Origin: Bifidobacterium merycicum DSM 6492
GTDB lineage: Bacteria > Actinomycetota > Actinomycetes > Actinomycetales > Bifidobacteriaceae
NCBI RefSeq assembly: GCF_900129045.1
Contig: NZ_FQTX01000003.1
Coordinates: 1-64,000, forward strand
Direction of reading: 5' to 3'
DNA length: 64,000 nucleotides
Part shown: one piece after another, positions 44,901 through 53,569 of the stretch
How the letters are laid out: the number at the start of each line of letters is the position of its first letter
Position numbering within the stretch: position 1 is the stretch's first letter
Position numbers and translations under genes: made by a program
Notes under the pieces: generated by a model
What the model was told of the DNA's origin: nothing
Databases searched by the model: none
What the model saw: only the letters and a program-made list of their open reading frames with translations

Positions 44901-47900
44901 CTCCTATGCGGTGGAGGATTGGTCCGGACGCAAATCCCAAGCCACGATCCGGGTAGGCATATCCGCGGCATCCTCACCCAGCGGCGTAACGGCCCGCGAC
45001 GATGATGTAACAGTACGCCCCGGAAGCACACTCGCCGTGCCCGTCACCGCCAATGACCTATCGCACGACGGCGCGAATCTTACGCTGCTGCGCAAACTGG
45101 AGGTCCACGGGCGAATCGACGCCCGCGTGACCGGCAGCGCAATCACCTTCACAGCGCCAGAGCACGAAGGCACCTACTACATCATCTATACCGTGCGCAA
45201 TCAGGCAGGTCTTGAAGACACTGCCACACTGAGCGTACAGGTCAGCAGAACCGCCAGAATCAGACCCCCGCAAGCCTACGACCACAGGATTGCGGCGCAT
45301 ACGACGCTCGGCAAACGCAAGGTGACGGTGAATATCGCGGACCGGATCGCAAACCCTTCCGGCCCGTTCAGCGAATTATCCGTGCACGTGGACGATGCGG
45401 CCCGGCGACAAGCGCACGGCAGCGTGCAGGGTACCGTCATCACGTTGGAACTCGCGCAGGAGGCGTACACGATTCCATACACCGTTACGAATACCGTGCA
45501 TGGACTCAGCTCCACCGCCTTCATCCATGTACCGGCATACGGGGCCTTTCCACCGACGCTGCGACCCGATGCACCGGAACTGACCGTACCATCGGGGAAA
45601 ACCATCACCTTCGCCCTTGCCGATTATGTACGCGTCGGCGCAGGGAAAACGGCCTATGCCGACAGCCGCGAACCCATCGCAACCGCCAAAGGCGGGGACG
45701 GCATAGCGCTTGACGGCGGGAAAACCATACGATTCACCGCCCCGAACGATTATGCCGGCCCGGCTTCGATCGCGCTCACCGCCACGGACGCCGATCCCAG
45801 AAGCGGAAAGCCTGGCGCATCCGCAACGATCATGGTGCCCGTCACCGTTACGGGAGGGCGGCAATCACTGCCCACGTTCCCCACGACGACAATCGATATG
45901 GCACCCGGCGATACCGATCGCCTCATCGACCTGCATGCATTGACCGTATCCACCCGCCATCGCGAGTCTTCGGAGCGTTTCACCTATTCGGGGGGACTGA
46001 CCTCTCAAGCCATACAAGCCACCGTGTCGAACACCGGGCAGTTGCGGATACGCGTCGCCGATGAGGCCAGTCCCGGCGCAACCGTCAGCATTCCGATTCG
46101 TATCCATGCCGGAACGGATACGGTGGAAGCGGGATTGAGCGTGCGCATCGTGGCCTCGTCGCGTCCGCTCGCCCGCATCGCGGAACGGACCATACGGTTG
46201 CACGCCGGCGCAACACAGCATGTCAACATACTGGCCGACGCCTATAACCCCTTCCCCGGCACTCCGCTTACGGTAACGCAATGCACAGGCACAGACACTG
46301 GCACAGCCACAGGAGAGTCCGTCACGATACGATGCGACGAATCAGGCGACATCGCAGTACGCGCCATCAATGGCAGCGGCTCGTATGATGTCGCCGTTAC
46401 CGTCGCGGACGCGACCCGGGCGAAGGACCGCATGGTCACCGGCATACTGCATGTGACGACAACGGACGTTCCCGACGCCCCGTCACTGTCAATCATGCGC
46501 GCGCAATCGCAGGATGGAGCCGTTACCCTAGTCTGGAATCCCGGCAGGAACAATGGTGCTGAGATTCTTGAATACGAGGTGCATGCCACCGGCCATAACA
46601 CGGTATCGTGCGGAACCGATACGGTGTGCACCATCGATGGATTGTCCAATGGCAGGCAATACACGTTCACGGTGCGAGCCAGAAACGATATCGGCTGGTC
46701 GGCGTATTCCAACACCGTCACCGCCACTCCGGACGCTCCTCCGGGAACGCCGTTGCGACTCCAGGCGACCGGCGGAAGGAACGCTTTGCACGTCACGTGG
46801 CAGCCTCCTTCCGGCAGCGGCACGGCGTTCAGCGCACCGACGTCCTACACCGTCACGCTCACCGGTTCCGACGGCAGCCGCCATGAACAGCAGATCGAAG
46901 CCGATGCTTTACAAGCCTCATTCCAGATCTCGGACGCCATGCTATCCGCTTCCCTGTCGTTCACCGTTGGCGTCCGCGCCGCGAATGCCGTCGGATCCGG
47001 AAATCAGGCCAGCCTGACCGTGAACGCCGGTGAAATCTACGGCATCCCCGACCGTCCTGTCATCACCATGCGCCAGGATGCCAGCGACCCGAATATCATC
47101 AGGGGATCGATCGCCCTAGGCGACATGCGCGGCAATTCCTGCACCAGCATTACGGTGAATGGCCACGCACTGAGCAGGGAGCCGACTTGCACAAGCACCT
47201 CGTTCGCATTCGACATCGCAGATGGCGAGTTCTTCTCACAACTGTCGATAAACGCCACCATGGAGACGAATCATGGTCTGCGGATGCGTTCCGAATCGGC
47301 ATCGGTCACTCCCGTCACGCCCATAGGGCGCGCCGAATTCACGAACGCGGACGGTTCGGATGCCGTTTGTACCATGCGATGGCGTATTACCGGCAAAGCC
47401 GATTCCGTTATGGCCCAATTGCATGGCATGACCAGTTCCCGGAAAACCGGTGTATTGGAATACACGCCAGCCCCCTGGACCCCATGCGAAACGGGGACCG
47501 TCACCGCTCTGCTGAACGGCGAATCCGGAGCCACCATGATCGGGCCCGCCGATCTCAGTATGAACAAGCCTGCCGCGAATATCACGCCACCGACCTCCAT
47601 CCGATGGGATGGACGCAACCACATCATCGTGCGTGGCGGCCGTATAGACACGTATGGGCAACCAGCCACCATTCGTCTGCTCATCAATGCGGTTCCCTTC
47701 GTATGGGAACCATCAGTCGCCCAACGCATCGACGTGTCCTCGCTGCCGGATGCCGCCTCATACCGTTGGACGGTTCACGTCACCGCCAACGGCGGCGACC
47801 ACCGGCTTGACGCAGTGCATGAGTCCACGGGGAATCTTGTGGAGGGCGCACGCGCCGTCATTCCCTCTTCCATGCCGGCGATGCTGCGAAGCCGGCGCGA

Positions 47901-47982
47901 CACGAATTCCGGACATGCAATAGCACCATCAAACAACCACTATTCAGGAGACGCCTATGAATTGCGTACGTATTCCCGGTAG
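41998..47982 (+). CDS. fn3: Giant surface protein with Ig-like repeats and two Fn3 domains
   Basis: A 1994-residue protein anchored by an N-terminal membrane helix (ALILVMLLAFIAGVLVVQSV, about 33-52) after an Arg/Pro-rich cytoplasmic start. Residues of about 60-420 have a beta-rich, propeller-like pattern; then come many Ig/cadherin-like repeats, each with a V-x-N-D or D-x-D-G-D-P turn; two fibronectin type III domains occupy about 1494-1680 (GLSNGRQYTFTVRARNDIGW); a further beta-rich tail follows. No LPxTG signal. It is the Fn3 member of the PFNA-type cluster; Fn3 domains of the B. longum homologue have been reported to bind TNF-alpha. The Shine-Dalgarno is weak (ACGGAT). Its 3' end overlaps the MoxR gene by 26 bases. 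Confidence 0.85.
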   Translation: MPLPSPRLWRRIRNADAPSSFPMPPHIRRRIPPALILVMLLAFIAGVLVVQSVVRHQVHCDDGSVWVMSQSHGKAVRFNADIEEPTGAVRAMKGRFDILQSGDDALLAGSTHIASIDAPTLNITDYDVSTRDSIMLLGGGTVAMVSRRSGDLHTGSLERIGELAKASGTPVMRLGAGGKAVVDYKGTVWGYRPSDGTVLSFTRSDRRAASVCSLSGGERLAVSAFTVVDGVPVVLSGNRLVFPGGETTIDDSGRMLLQSTPTDDRQSGWVAIALPGKLALISLRTQSPKPVLLDSLGSGAPAQPVSAGGCVHAAFAQHTDNAVQACSPSAEHADFISLASVTPSSELVFRANHRHVVLNDVANGTIWNPQRSPETIALQWNALQPDRDQQREDSSTALEAKHSVTPDCDSSSSSTGHIRAVDDEFGIRPSSRMTLDVLRNDESTGCSALRIDRIGAPTGGAVRITPVRHGRYLQVDASELPSGTIRFTYSVSDGHGQSASASVRLNVAEANRNQPPVQTDVPADIPVERGASYTASVLDSFTDPDGDPLTLVSAKPQNSGTRLSARADGRLTFDAGTVESGRIGVELTVSDGTAATTGIVFFAIHAADSLGAQIDPISQDAISAVPVTVDLSPYIHATGTHTPLLADVTAPENTSATANGSDMAVSFTAASPGTYHVPFTVRQGRQQSTGTIRFNVSPPATERSTPITTNDVVVLGANGTAILEPLSNDLDPMGGVLSLASASAPPDTTIRTTVVARNRVHLEARHPLDAPITITYTAVNAVGTSQGSIIVHPASTVSGPALIRAEDFTVPVRCGGTRTVDVLSHIRYDEDAGMMLEGRLNTTASFQGTVHASEHAIRYQAPDRPGEYSAVYTVGNDYGETVSATVTFAVHQRDADGKKPPKPRDIQTRVAPGGTVRIPIALGGVDDADDVMLLGLGNETPARGRIVETGADYMIYEAYTDANGTDSFSYAVEDWSGRKSQATIRVGISAASSPSGVTARDDDVTVRPGSTLAVPVTANDLSHDGANLTLLRKLEVHGRIDARVTGSAITFTAPEHEGTYYIIYTVRNQAGLEDTATLSVQVSRTARIRPPQAYDHRIAAHTTLGKRKVTVNIADRIANPSGPFSELSVHVDDAARRQAHGSVQGTVITLELAQEAYTIPYTVTNTVHGLSSTAFIHVPAYGAFPPTLRPDAPELTVPSGKTITFALADYVRVGAGKTAYADSREPIATAKGGDGIALDGGKTIRFTAPNDYAGPASIALTATDADPRSGKPGASATIMVPVTVTGGRQSLPTFPTTTIDMAPGDTDRLIDLHALTVSTRHRESSERFTYSGGLTSQAIQATVSNTGQLRIRVADEASPGATVSIPIRIHAGTDTVEAGLSVRIVASSRPLARIAERTIRLHAGATQHVNILADAYNPFPGTPLTVTQCTGTDTGTATGESVTIRCDESGDIAVRAINGSGSYDVAVTVADATRAKDRMVTGILHVTTTDVPDAPSLSIMRAQSQDGAVTLVWNPGRNNGAEILEYEVHATGHNTVSCGTDTVCTIDGLSNGRQYTFTVRARNDIGWSAYSNTVTATPDAPPGTPLRLQATGGRNALHVTWQPPSGSGTAFSAPTSYTVTLTGSDGSRHEQQIEADALQASFQISDAMLSASLSFTVGVRAANAVGSGNQASLTVNAGEIYGIPDRPVITMRQDASDPNIIRGSIALGDMRGNSCTSITVNGHALSREPTCTSTSFAFDIADGEFFSQLSINATMETNHGLRMRSESASVTPVTPIGRAEFTNADGSDAVCTMRWRITGKADSVMAQLHGMTSSRKTGVLEYTPAPWTPCETGTVTALLNGESGATMIGPADLSMNKPAANITPPTSIRWDGRNHIIVRGGRIDTYGQPATIRLLINAVPFVWEPSVAQRIDVSSLPDAASYRWTVHVTANGGDHRLDAVHESTGNLVEGARAVIPSSMPAMLRSRRDTNSGHAIAPSNNHYSGDAYELRTYSR

Positions 47983-49354
47983 CCCCGAACACCCGCCCAT
48001 TGAGGGACGGATACCAGACGAGAATCGGATACCGGACGAAACCCGGATATCTGACGCCACGCGCATATCGGACGCCACATGCATATCGGACGCCACATGC
48101 ATATCGGATGCCACACGCCAATCGGCCACCGCCCGAACCGCGAGCGCATACCCCGTCACCGTGCCGCTTCATATGCCTGATGCGGGGCGGAACCAGCCAC
48201 GCCCCCATACCGATGCCCATGCCGATGCCGATGCCAATACTCTGTTGGGCGCAATCCCCGCCACCGACCGCAGCTCATATGCCAGTCCTGATGGCAACGG
48301 CGATATGCCGCCCGCTGCAGCACCGGAAAACGTCGAGGCGTTCCGACGGGTATTCGCCGAACTTTCGGAACGCATAGCGGCCGATATCATCGGCAAGCCG
48401 ACTGCGATCAGGCAGCTGCTCACGGTATTGTTCGCCGGCGGGCATCTGCTGTTGGAAGACGAGCCCGGCACCGGAAAAACACGATTGGCCCGCACCACAG
48501 CGCACACAATCGGCTCGACGTTCGGACGCATCCAGTTCACACCGGATCTGCTGCCGTCCGATGTGCTGGGCGTCACGTTGTATGACCAGAGCACCGGCAT
48601 GTTCTCGTGGAGGAAGGGGCCGGTATTCGCCTCGCTGGTGCTGGCCGACGAGATCAACAGGGCCTCACCGAAAACGCAGTCGGCCCTATTGGAAGTAATG
48701 GAGGAGGAACAGATCACCGTCGATGGAACGACATATGACGTGCCGCAGCCTTTTATGGTGATCGCCACGCAGAATCCTTCCGGCCATCTTGGCACCTATG
48801 CCTTGCCGGAAGCGCAGATGGATAGGTTCATGATGCGTATATCACTGGGGCATCCGGAACGTGAATCCGCACTGCTGATTCTGCGCAATGCCAGTCATCG
48901 CAAGTGCGTCGAGACGACCGGCTCGGATGGTTTTCGCCCATCGGATAACCAATCGAGCGGACCGGGATCGCCATCATCCGATGTCCCGGCGCATGCATCG
49001 TCATGGATGCTTGCCATGCGCGGCATTGCCGAGCGCGTACACGTGGATGATGCCATTGGCGAGTACATCGTCCGACTGGTTGAGCAGACGCGTTGTGACA
49101 GTCAGGTGGCGTCCGGCGCGTCCATGCGCGGCGCGCTGGCGTTGTTGCGCTGCGCACGTGTTGCCGCTGCAGCGAATGGCCGCGATTATGTGCTGCCTGA
49201 CGATGTTATGGAGCATGTCGTCGCCGTACTTGCGCATCGTCTGGCACTCACCGATGAAGCGGCATGCGCCGAAATACGTCAGGAGGATGTTGTGCGACGC
49301 ATCAGCGAACAGGTTCCGGTACCGTCAATGGGCGGGGAAAGGACCCTGCCATGA
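47957..49354 (+). CDS. MoxR-family AAA+ ATPase
   Basis: A 465-residue ATPase. AGGAGA eight bases upstream supports the ATG at 47957, inside the end of fn3. The core has Walker A EDEPGTGKT (about 168-176), Walker B LVLADEINRA, sensor-1 ATQNP and the MoxR lid. The first 120 residues are an unusual disordered extension with six hexapeptide repeats of the type R/C-I-P/S-D-E/A-N/T encoded by an 18-bp DNA repeat. MoxR ATPases act as chaperones that assemble partners, usually together with DUF58 proteins as here. It overlaps the DUF58 gene by four bases (ATGA). Confidence 0.93.
   Translation: MNCVRIPGSPEHPPIEGRIPDENRIPDETRISDATRISDATCISDATCISDATRQSATARTASAYPVTVPLHMPDAGRNQPRPHTDAHADADANTLLGAIPATDRSSYASPDGNGDMPPAAAPENVEAFRRVFAELSERIAADIIGKPTAIRQLLTVLFAGGHLLLEDEPGTGKTRLARTTAHTIGSTFGRIQFTPDLLPSDVLGVTLYDQSTGMFSWRKGPVFASLVLADEINRASPKTQSALLEVMEEEQITVDGTTYDVPQPFMVIATQNPSGHLGTYALPEAQMDRFMMRISLGHPERESALLILRNASHRKCVETTGSDGFRPSDNQSSGPGSPSSDVPAHASSWMLAMRGIAERVHVDDAIGEYIVRLVEQTRCDSQVASGASMRGALALLRCARVAAAANGRDYVLPDDVMEHVVAVLAHRLALTDEAACAEIRQEDVVRRISEQVPVPSMGGERTLP
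48011..48118 (+). repeat. 18-bp coding repeat in MoxR N-terminus, six units
   Basis: Six consecutive 18-bp units encode hexapeptides such as RIPDET and CISDAT. The last four (48047-48118) are ATATCGGACGCCACATGC with one to three changes, two of them identical. The array lies outside the ATPase core. Confidence 0.85.
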
Positions 49355-50667
49355 CAGCGCGATCCCATTGGCTTCGTCGTCCTGCGTTGGCACCGGCATT
49401 GGCACGCTCACCGTTCGCCGCCGTCAAATCCTTTGCCGGCGTGCTGGCGGCGCGAGCACGCTCTTTGACTCCATCGGTTTCGCAACATCGTGCCAGAAGT
49501 ATGTGCCTGCGACGTCTGCCCGGCATCACCCCATCAGGCAGACTTGCCGGATTGTTCGGCATGGTTCTGATTCCGGCTTTCGCCCTGTTGGGTTGGCACG
49601 AACTGCTGGTGTTCGCAGTCGTAGTACTGAGCGTGCTGGGTGCGGCACTCATACTCCCCACACCGTGCAGCAGTATCACCGCAGCACTGAGCGTCGACGC
49701 CCTGCATGTGGTTCAGGGGCATGATGTCGGCATTCAGATGATTCTGCATACCCCGGTTTCCGTAATGCTTCCCTCCGCTATGGTTCTGCATATCGACGGC
49801 ACCCCGCACCATATTCCCGTTCCTCCACTCCACGCCGGGCAGGAGCATCGGATCGGCCTGAGTCTGAACGCTCCGCCACGCTCACGGATCACCATCGAAT
49901 CATTGTCGATACAGCAGGCAGGACCGTTCGCCCTCACTTGCCATGAGCAACGGCTCTGTACAGGACCAACCGTCCACATTCATCCGAGAACCGTCTCCCT
50001 GCCATACTCGCTGACAGGGCGTTTCCAGGATCTTGACGGCGACGACCTGCCCGGTATCGCGGATGATGGGATTTCCTTTCAGGGGTTACGCCCCTATGTT
50101 CCAGGGGATGACATGCGCGGCGTGCATTGGCTGAGCACGGCAAAAACAGGTGTTCCGATGATTCGTCAATATGATCGCACCCGTTGTTCAACGACCCGGC
50201 TGTGCTTCGATTCGAATGCCTCGGACTATTCGGACAGGGAAGAATTCGAACTGGCCGTATCCGTGGTCGCGTCGATCGGAGTGCATTGTCTGAACCGGCA
50301 TGATCGCCTATACGTCGATGCCGTTTCAGGTCGGATCGGCATTCAACGCGTGGCGGATCTGCTCGACCTGTGCAGCGGCTTCACCCCGCAGACCAACCGG
50401 ACCGCCCAGCCATGCGACACCGCTTCCCCACCACAGCACGGCATCTCGATGTACTGCCATGTGATCGGCTCCCGTCATGACGCCCATACGCTGCGATCGC
50501 AGATCAAGAGGCGTTACCCACAAGCCACTCGCATCGTCATAGTGGCGAGCGCCGATGCCGAACCATCCATCGCTCCCCACGCGGACGAGACGATACTTAC
50601 CGTTGGCTCGCTCGATCAGCTTGCCCAGCTGTGGAAGGCGGTGAGCCGCTATGGGCGCATGGCCTGA
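49351..50667 (+). CDS. DUF58 membrane protein
   Basis: A 438-residue protein with two hydrophobic helices near residues 68-100 (LIPAFALLGWHELLVFAVVV...) and the DUF58 signature GLRPYVPGDDMRGVHW..TAKTGVPMIRQY about residue 248, followed by a von Willebrand A-like fold. AAAGGA precedes the ATG, which overlaps the MoxR stop. DUF58 proteins are MoxR partners; the biochemical role is unknown. It overlaps the next gene by 17 bases. Confidence 0.92.
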   Translation: MTARSHWLRRPALAPALARSPFAAVKSFAGVLAARARSLTPSVSQHRARSMCLRRLPGITPSGRLAGLFGMVLIPAFALLGWHELLVFAVVVLSVLGAALILPTPCSSITAALSVDALHVVQGHDVGIQMILHTPVSVMLPSAMVLHIDGTPHHIPVPPLHAGQEHRIGLSLNAPPRSRITIESLSIQQAGPFALTCHEQRLCTGPTVHIHPRTVSLPYSLTGRFQDLDGDDLPGIADDGISFQGLRPYVPGDDMRGVHWLSTAKTGVPMIRQYDRTRCSTTRLCFDSNASDYSDREEFELAVSVVASIGVHCLNRHDRLYVDAVSGRIGIQRVADLLDLCSGFTPQTNRTAQPCDTASPPQHGISMYCHVIGSRHDAHTLRSQIKRRYPQATRIVIVASADAEPSIAPHADETILTVGSLDQLAQLWKAVSRYGRMA

Positions 50668-53476
50668 CACGCCAACACGTCATTCGTCGACCGCATCATC
50701 CGCATCGACTGGCACGCCAACATCGCCCGTCACAGCGAAGGCATTGGTCATGGCGGCACACGCACTCCCATCCAGGGCAGTCCGGCGGGACGTCCCCGAA
50801 TGGGCTCGCACACGCCCCGTCACCGTCTCCATCCAGTCGACGCGGCAGTCGACGCGGCAGTCCGCGACGGCAGCGTCATGCCCTGCTCCCCCACGCGCCT
50901 TGGCGTCCGAAACAGCGGATTCGCGCGGGTTTGCGTCCGTCACCGTCAATCTGGCGTGCGTGTTTGCACTCACCGTGTTGGCATGCGGCAATCTTGTCGG
51001 AGCATACGACCATCCAACCGCATGGGCAATCAGCGTGCTGACGGCAACGGCATGCGGATGCCTGCCGGCGATCTGTTCATCCGTATGCCGGCGTTCCAGC
51101 CGGTCGAAGCCCGTCATCCGGTGGATGGCGACGCTGGCGTTCATGATGCTCTGTCAGTTTCTTATCGGGCCGGCGCTCGTTTTCCCCGGCGTGACCGGTG
51201 ATACGGCAGCGTTTGCCGTCGGCACGATCACCCAACGATGGAATCAATTGCTTGCCTCCTACAAGTATCTGATCTCCGCCACACCACCGGTCGGCACGGA
51301 TGCCATGTCGTTGCCGGCGGTATGGACGATGGCGCTCTGGTGTGCGCTGGCCGCCTCCAGCGCCGCCCTGAGCCGCATCGCCGGATTCGGCGTTGCACCC
51401 GCAATCCCCATTCTCGTCACCTTCGCCCTGTCCGCCCTGTTGGGCACCAAAGACGGCTGGCATGCCGGCCTGTTGGGAGCCGCCGCCATCGCCATGCTTC
51501 TCCCCTGGACCGCCGCGCGATGCGGATGGCGCCGGCCACGACGCTGGCTGGCATCGCTGTTGGTGCTGACACTGGCGCTTGGCGCCGGCTTGGGCTCATG
51601 CAGGCTCATGCCACATCATCGATTCGTACTGCGCGACCATTACGAGCCGCCGCTCATCATGAGGGACACCACCAGTCCGCTTGCCGGCATGCGCACATTT
51701 GTCAAGGAGCATCGTAACGATACGATTCTCACCGCATACGATCTACCTGCCGCCACTCCGGTGCGTATGGCTGTCATGACCTGTTTCGACGGCAATGTGT
51801 GGAATGTCGCCGGGTGCGCCGACGAGCGCGGGACCGCCACCTACCGTGTTATGGGATCGGGCGCTTCCGACACCGCCAAGTACGACACCGCCAAGTCCAG
51901 TACCGCCAAGTCCGATACAACGGCATATAGCGCCGAAACCGGTACGGCCAGCGGCAACGGCACAACCGTCACCTTCGCCATAGGCAAAGGGCTTTCCGGC
52001 CATAGCTGGCTGCCCGTCGCCGGCACGCCAAGCGGCATAACCATGCAGGGCCATGCGGATCGGCGCAATCTGTTCTACAGTGCGGAAACCAACGCGGCCA
52101 TATATCCGACCGGCATGGAGGAGGGTATGGTCTACACCGTCGGTACCATGCTTCGCCCCCTTCCGAAGAATACGGATATCGCAGCGGCAGCGGGCGCCGA
52201 AGCCACCGTATCGTCGGCTGACAGTGTTCCTCGTGAAATAGGCGCGTTGGCTTCGGGCATCGCCGGCGGGCAGACCACCGGAGGGGCGATGGCTCTGGCA
52301 CTGTCTACATGGTTGCATTCCGAGGGATGGTTCTCGCATGGCTTGCAAGGCGAGCATCCCTCGATGGCCGGGCATGGCAGTCATCGTTTGCTCTCGATGC
52401 TGCAGGGAAGCGGCATGGTGGGCGATGGCGAGCAATATGCCTCCCTGATGGCGTTGATGGCTCGGGAACTCGGTTTGCCCAGTCGCGTAGTCCTCGGCGT
52501 TATTCCCAAGGATGGTAACGGCATGCTGTCGTCAACGCGCGCGAAGCAGATCGACGGCCATATGGTGACCGAATTCACGGGCAATGATATTGAAGCGTGG
52601 GTGGAGATCGAACTTGAACGGTTCGGGTGGGTGCCGTTCTTTCCCACTCCGAAGGAGACGAAAACCCCTGACAAGTTGCAGGATCTTACTCCTACGAGCG
52701 TTGAATCCCCTTTGGTGCGGTCATCGCCTTCGCTTGCCGACCCGCTCCGTGAGGAACGCGATCCTCCAGACCAGGCGCAGCAAAGGGAACGGAATGCCTC
52801 GGCATCGGAAAAGCCTCGGGCGTGGCATGCGTTTCTTCGTATTGCTGGCGTTGTGGCGCTGTGTCTCGGCCCTGTATGGCTGGTAGGGACCGCGGCAGGA
52901 TCGGCGTTGCTCTATAATGCATTTCGAGTGCGACGTGCCCGGCGCATACCTGTTCCACGACTGTGCATGGCGGCGGGATGGCGGATGCTGGTCGAGCACC
53001 TTCGCCATACCGATCTGGTTGACGTTCCCCTCAACCGTACTCGGCGTATGCAGGCGTCAATCATCGAAGGGCAATGCCCCGCCATCGCCGGTATGGTCCG
53101 CCAGCTGGCCGATGCCGCCGATGCCGCGGCATTCGCGGATGCGCAGGCGACTGCGACCGATGCCGTGGCGTATTGGCGGCAGCTCGATCAGGTGCGTTCC
53201 GCGGCTTCGGCGTCACTGACCCCTGCACACCGTTGGCTGGCCCTGACCACGCCTCTGCCTTTGCGGCCGCAGCGGTTTGCACGGTCGGTTGCGCAACGGC
53301 TTCGTCGACCAGCTGCCCAATCACGCATCGTACAAGCTCAACGGCGGGGGTTCCGAACGCGCCGGCAAGCAAACGCAACGGAACACACCGACAAGCCCCC
53401 GACAAACACCGACAAACGAACGGCATCAGCGGACACGGCATGCATCCCTGATCGCGCATTCCCGATAATGCCCTGA
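50651..53476 (+). CDS. Transglutaminase-like membrane protein, catalytic triad lost
   Basis: A 941-residue TgpA-type protein. A disordered N-terminus is followed by about six membrane helices, an extracytoplasmic transglutaminase-like domain (about 530-690), a last helix (FLRIAGVVALCLGPVWLVG) and a C-terminal cytoplasmic region. The domain reads GDGEQYASLMALMARELGLP where active enzymes have G-x-C-E-x-F/Y-A; IEAWVEI where they have HAWVEV; and PFFPTP where they have xxDPT. Cys, His and Asp are thus Gly, Glu and Phe. A short DTAKY/STAKS repeat lies near residues 405-425. The start at 50651 overlaps DUF58; a Met at 50750 is possible. It is likely a structural or binding member of the cluster rather than an enzyme. 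Confidence 0.85.
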   Translation: MGAWPDTPTRHSSTASSASTGTPTSPVTAKALVMAAHALPSRAVRRDVPEWARTRPVTVSIQSTRQSTRQSATAASCPAPPRALASETADSRGFASVTVNLACVFALTVLACGNLVGAYDHPTAWAISVLTATACGCLPAICSSVCRRSSRSKPVIRWMATLAFMMLCQFLIGPALVFPGVTGDTAAFAVGTITQRWNQLLASYKYLISATPPVGTDAMSLPAVWTMALWCALAASSAALSRIAGFGVAPAIPILVTFALSALLGTKDGWHAGLLGAAAIAMLLPWTAARCGWRRPRRWLASLLVLTLALGAGLGSCRLMPHHRFVLRDHYEPPLIMRDTTSPLAGMRTFVKEHRNDTILTAYDLPAATPVRMAVMTCFDGNVWNVAGCADERGTATYRVMGSGASDTAKYDTAKSSTAKSDTTAYSAETGTASGNGTTVTFAIGKGLSGHSWLPVAGTPSGITMQGHADRRNLFYSAETNAAIYPTGMEEGMVYTVGTMLRPLPKNTDIAAAAGAEATVSSADSVPREIGALASGIAGGQTTGGAMALALSTWLHSEGWFSHGLQGEHPSMAGHGSHRLLSMLQGSGMVGDGEQYASLMALMARELGLPSRVVLGVIPKDGNGMLSSTRAKQIDGHMVTEFTGNDIEAWVEIELERFGWVPFFPTPKETKTPDKLQDLTPTSVESPLVRSSPSLADPLREERDPPDQAQQRERNASASEKPRAWHAFLRIAGVVALCLGPVWLVGTAAGSALLYNAFRVRRARRIPVPRLCMAAGWRMLVEHLRHTDLVDVPLNRTRRMQASIIEGQCPAIAGMVRQLADAADAAAFADAQATATDAVAYWRQLDQVRSAASASLTPAHRWLALTTPLPLRPQRFARSVAQRLRRPAAQSRIVQAQRRGFRTRRQANATEHTDKPPTNTDKRTASADTACIPDRAFPIMP

Positions 53477-53482
53477 ACTATG

Positions 53483-53522
53483 CGAATGGCCCGGAACCGT
53501 TCTACCGGTCCCGGGCCATTCG
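53483..53522. terminator. Bidirectional hairpin between transglutaminase-like gene and rpoC
   Basis: CGAATGGCCCGGaACCG and CGGTcCCGGGCCATTCG pair with one mismatch around a short loop. It separates convergent transcripts from the PFNA-type cluster and from rpoBC. Confidence 0.8.
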
Positions 53523-53569
53523 TTCTAGGCGTTGCGGTTTGTCATGCAAACCGGCCGCTGTTCAGCGGA

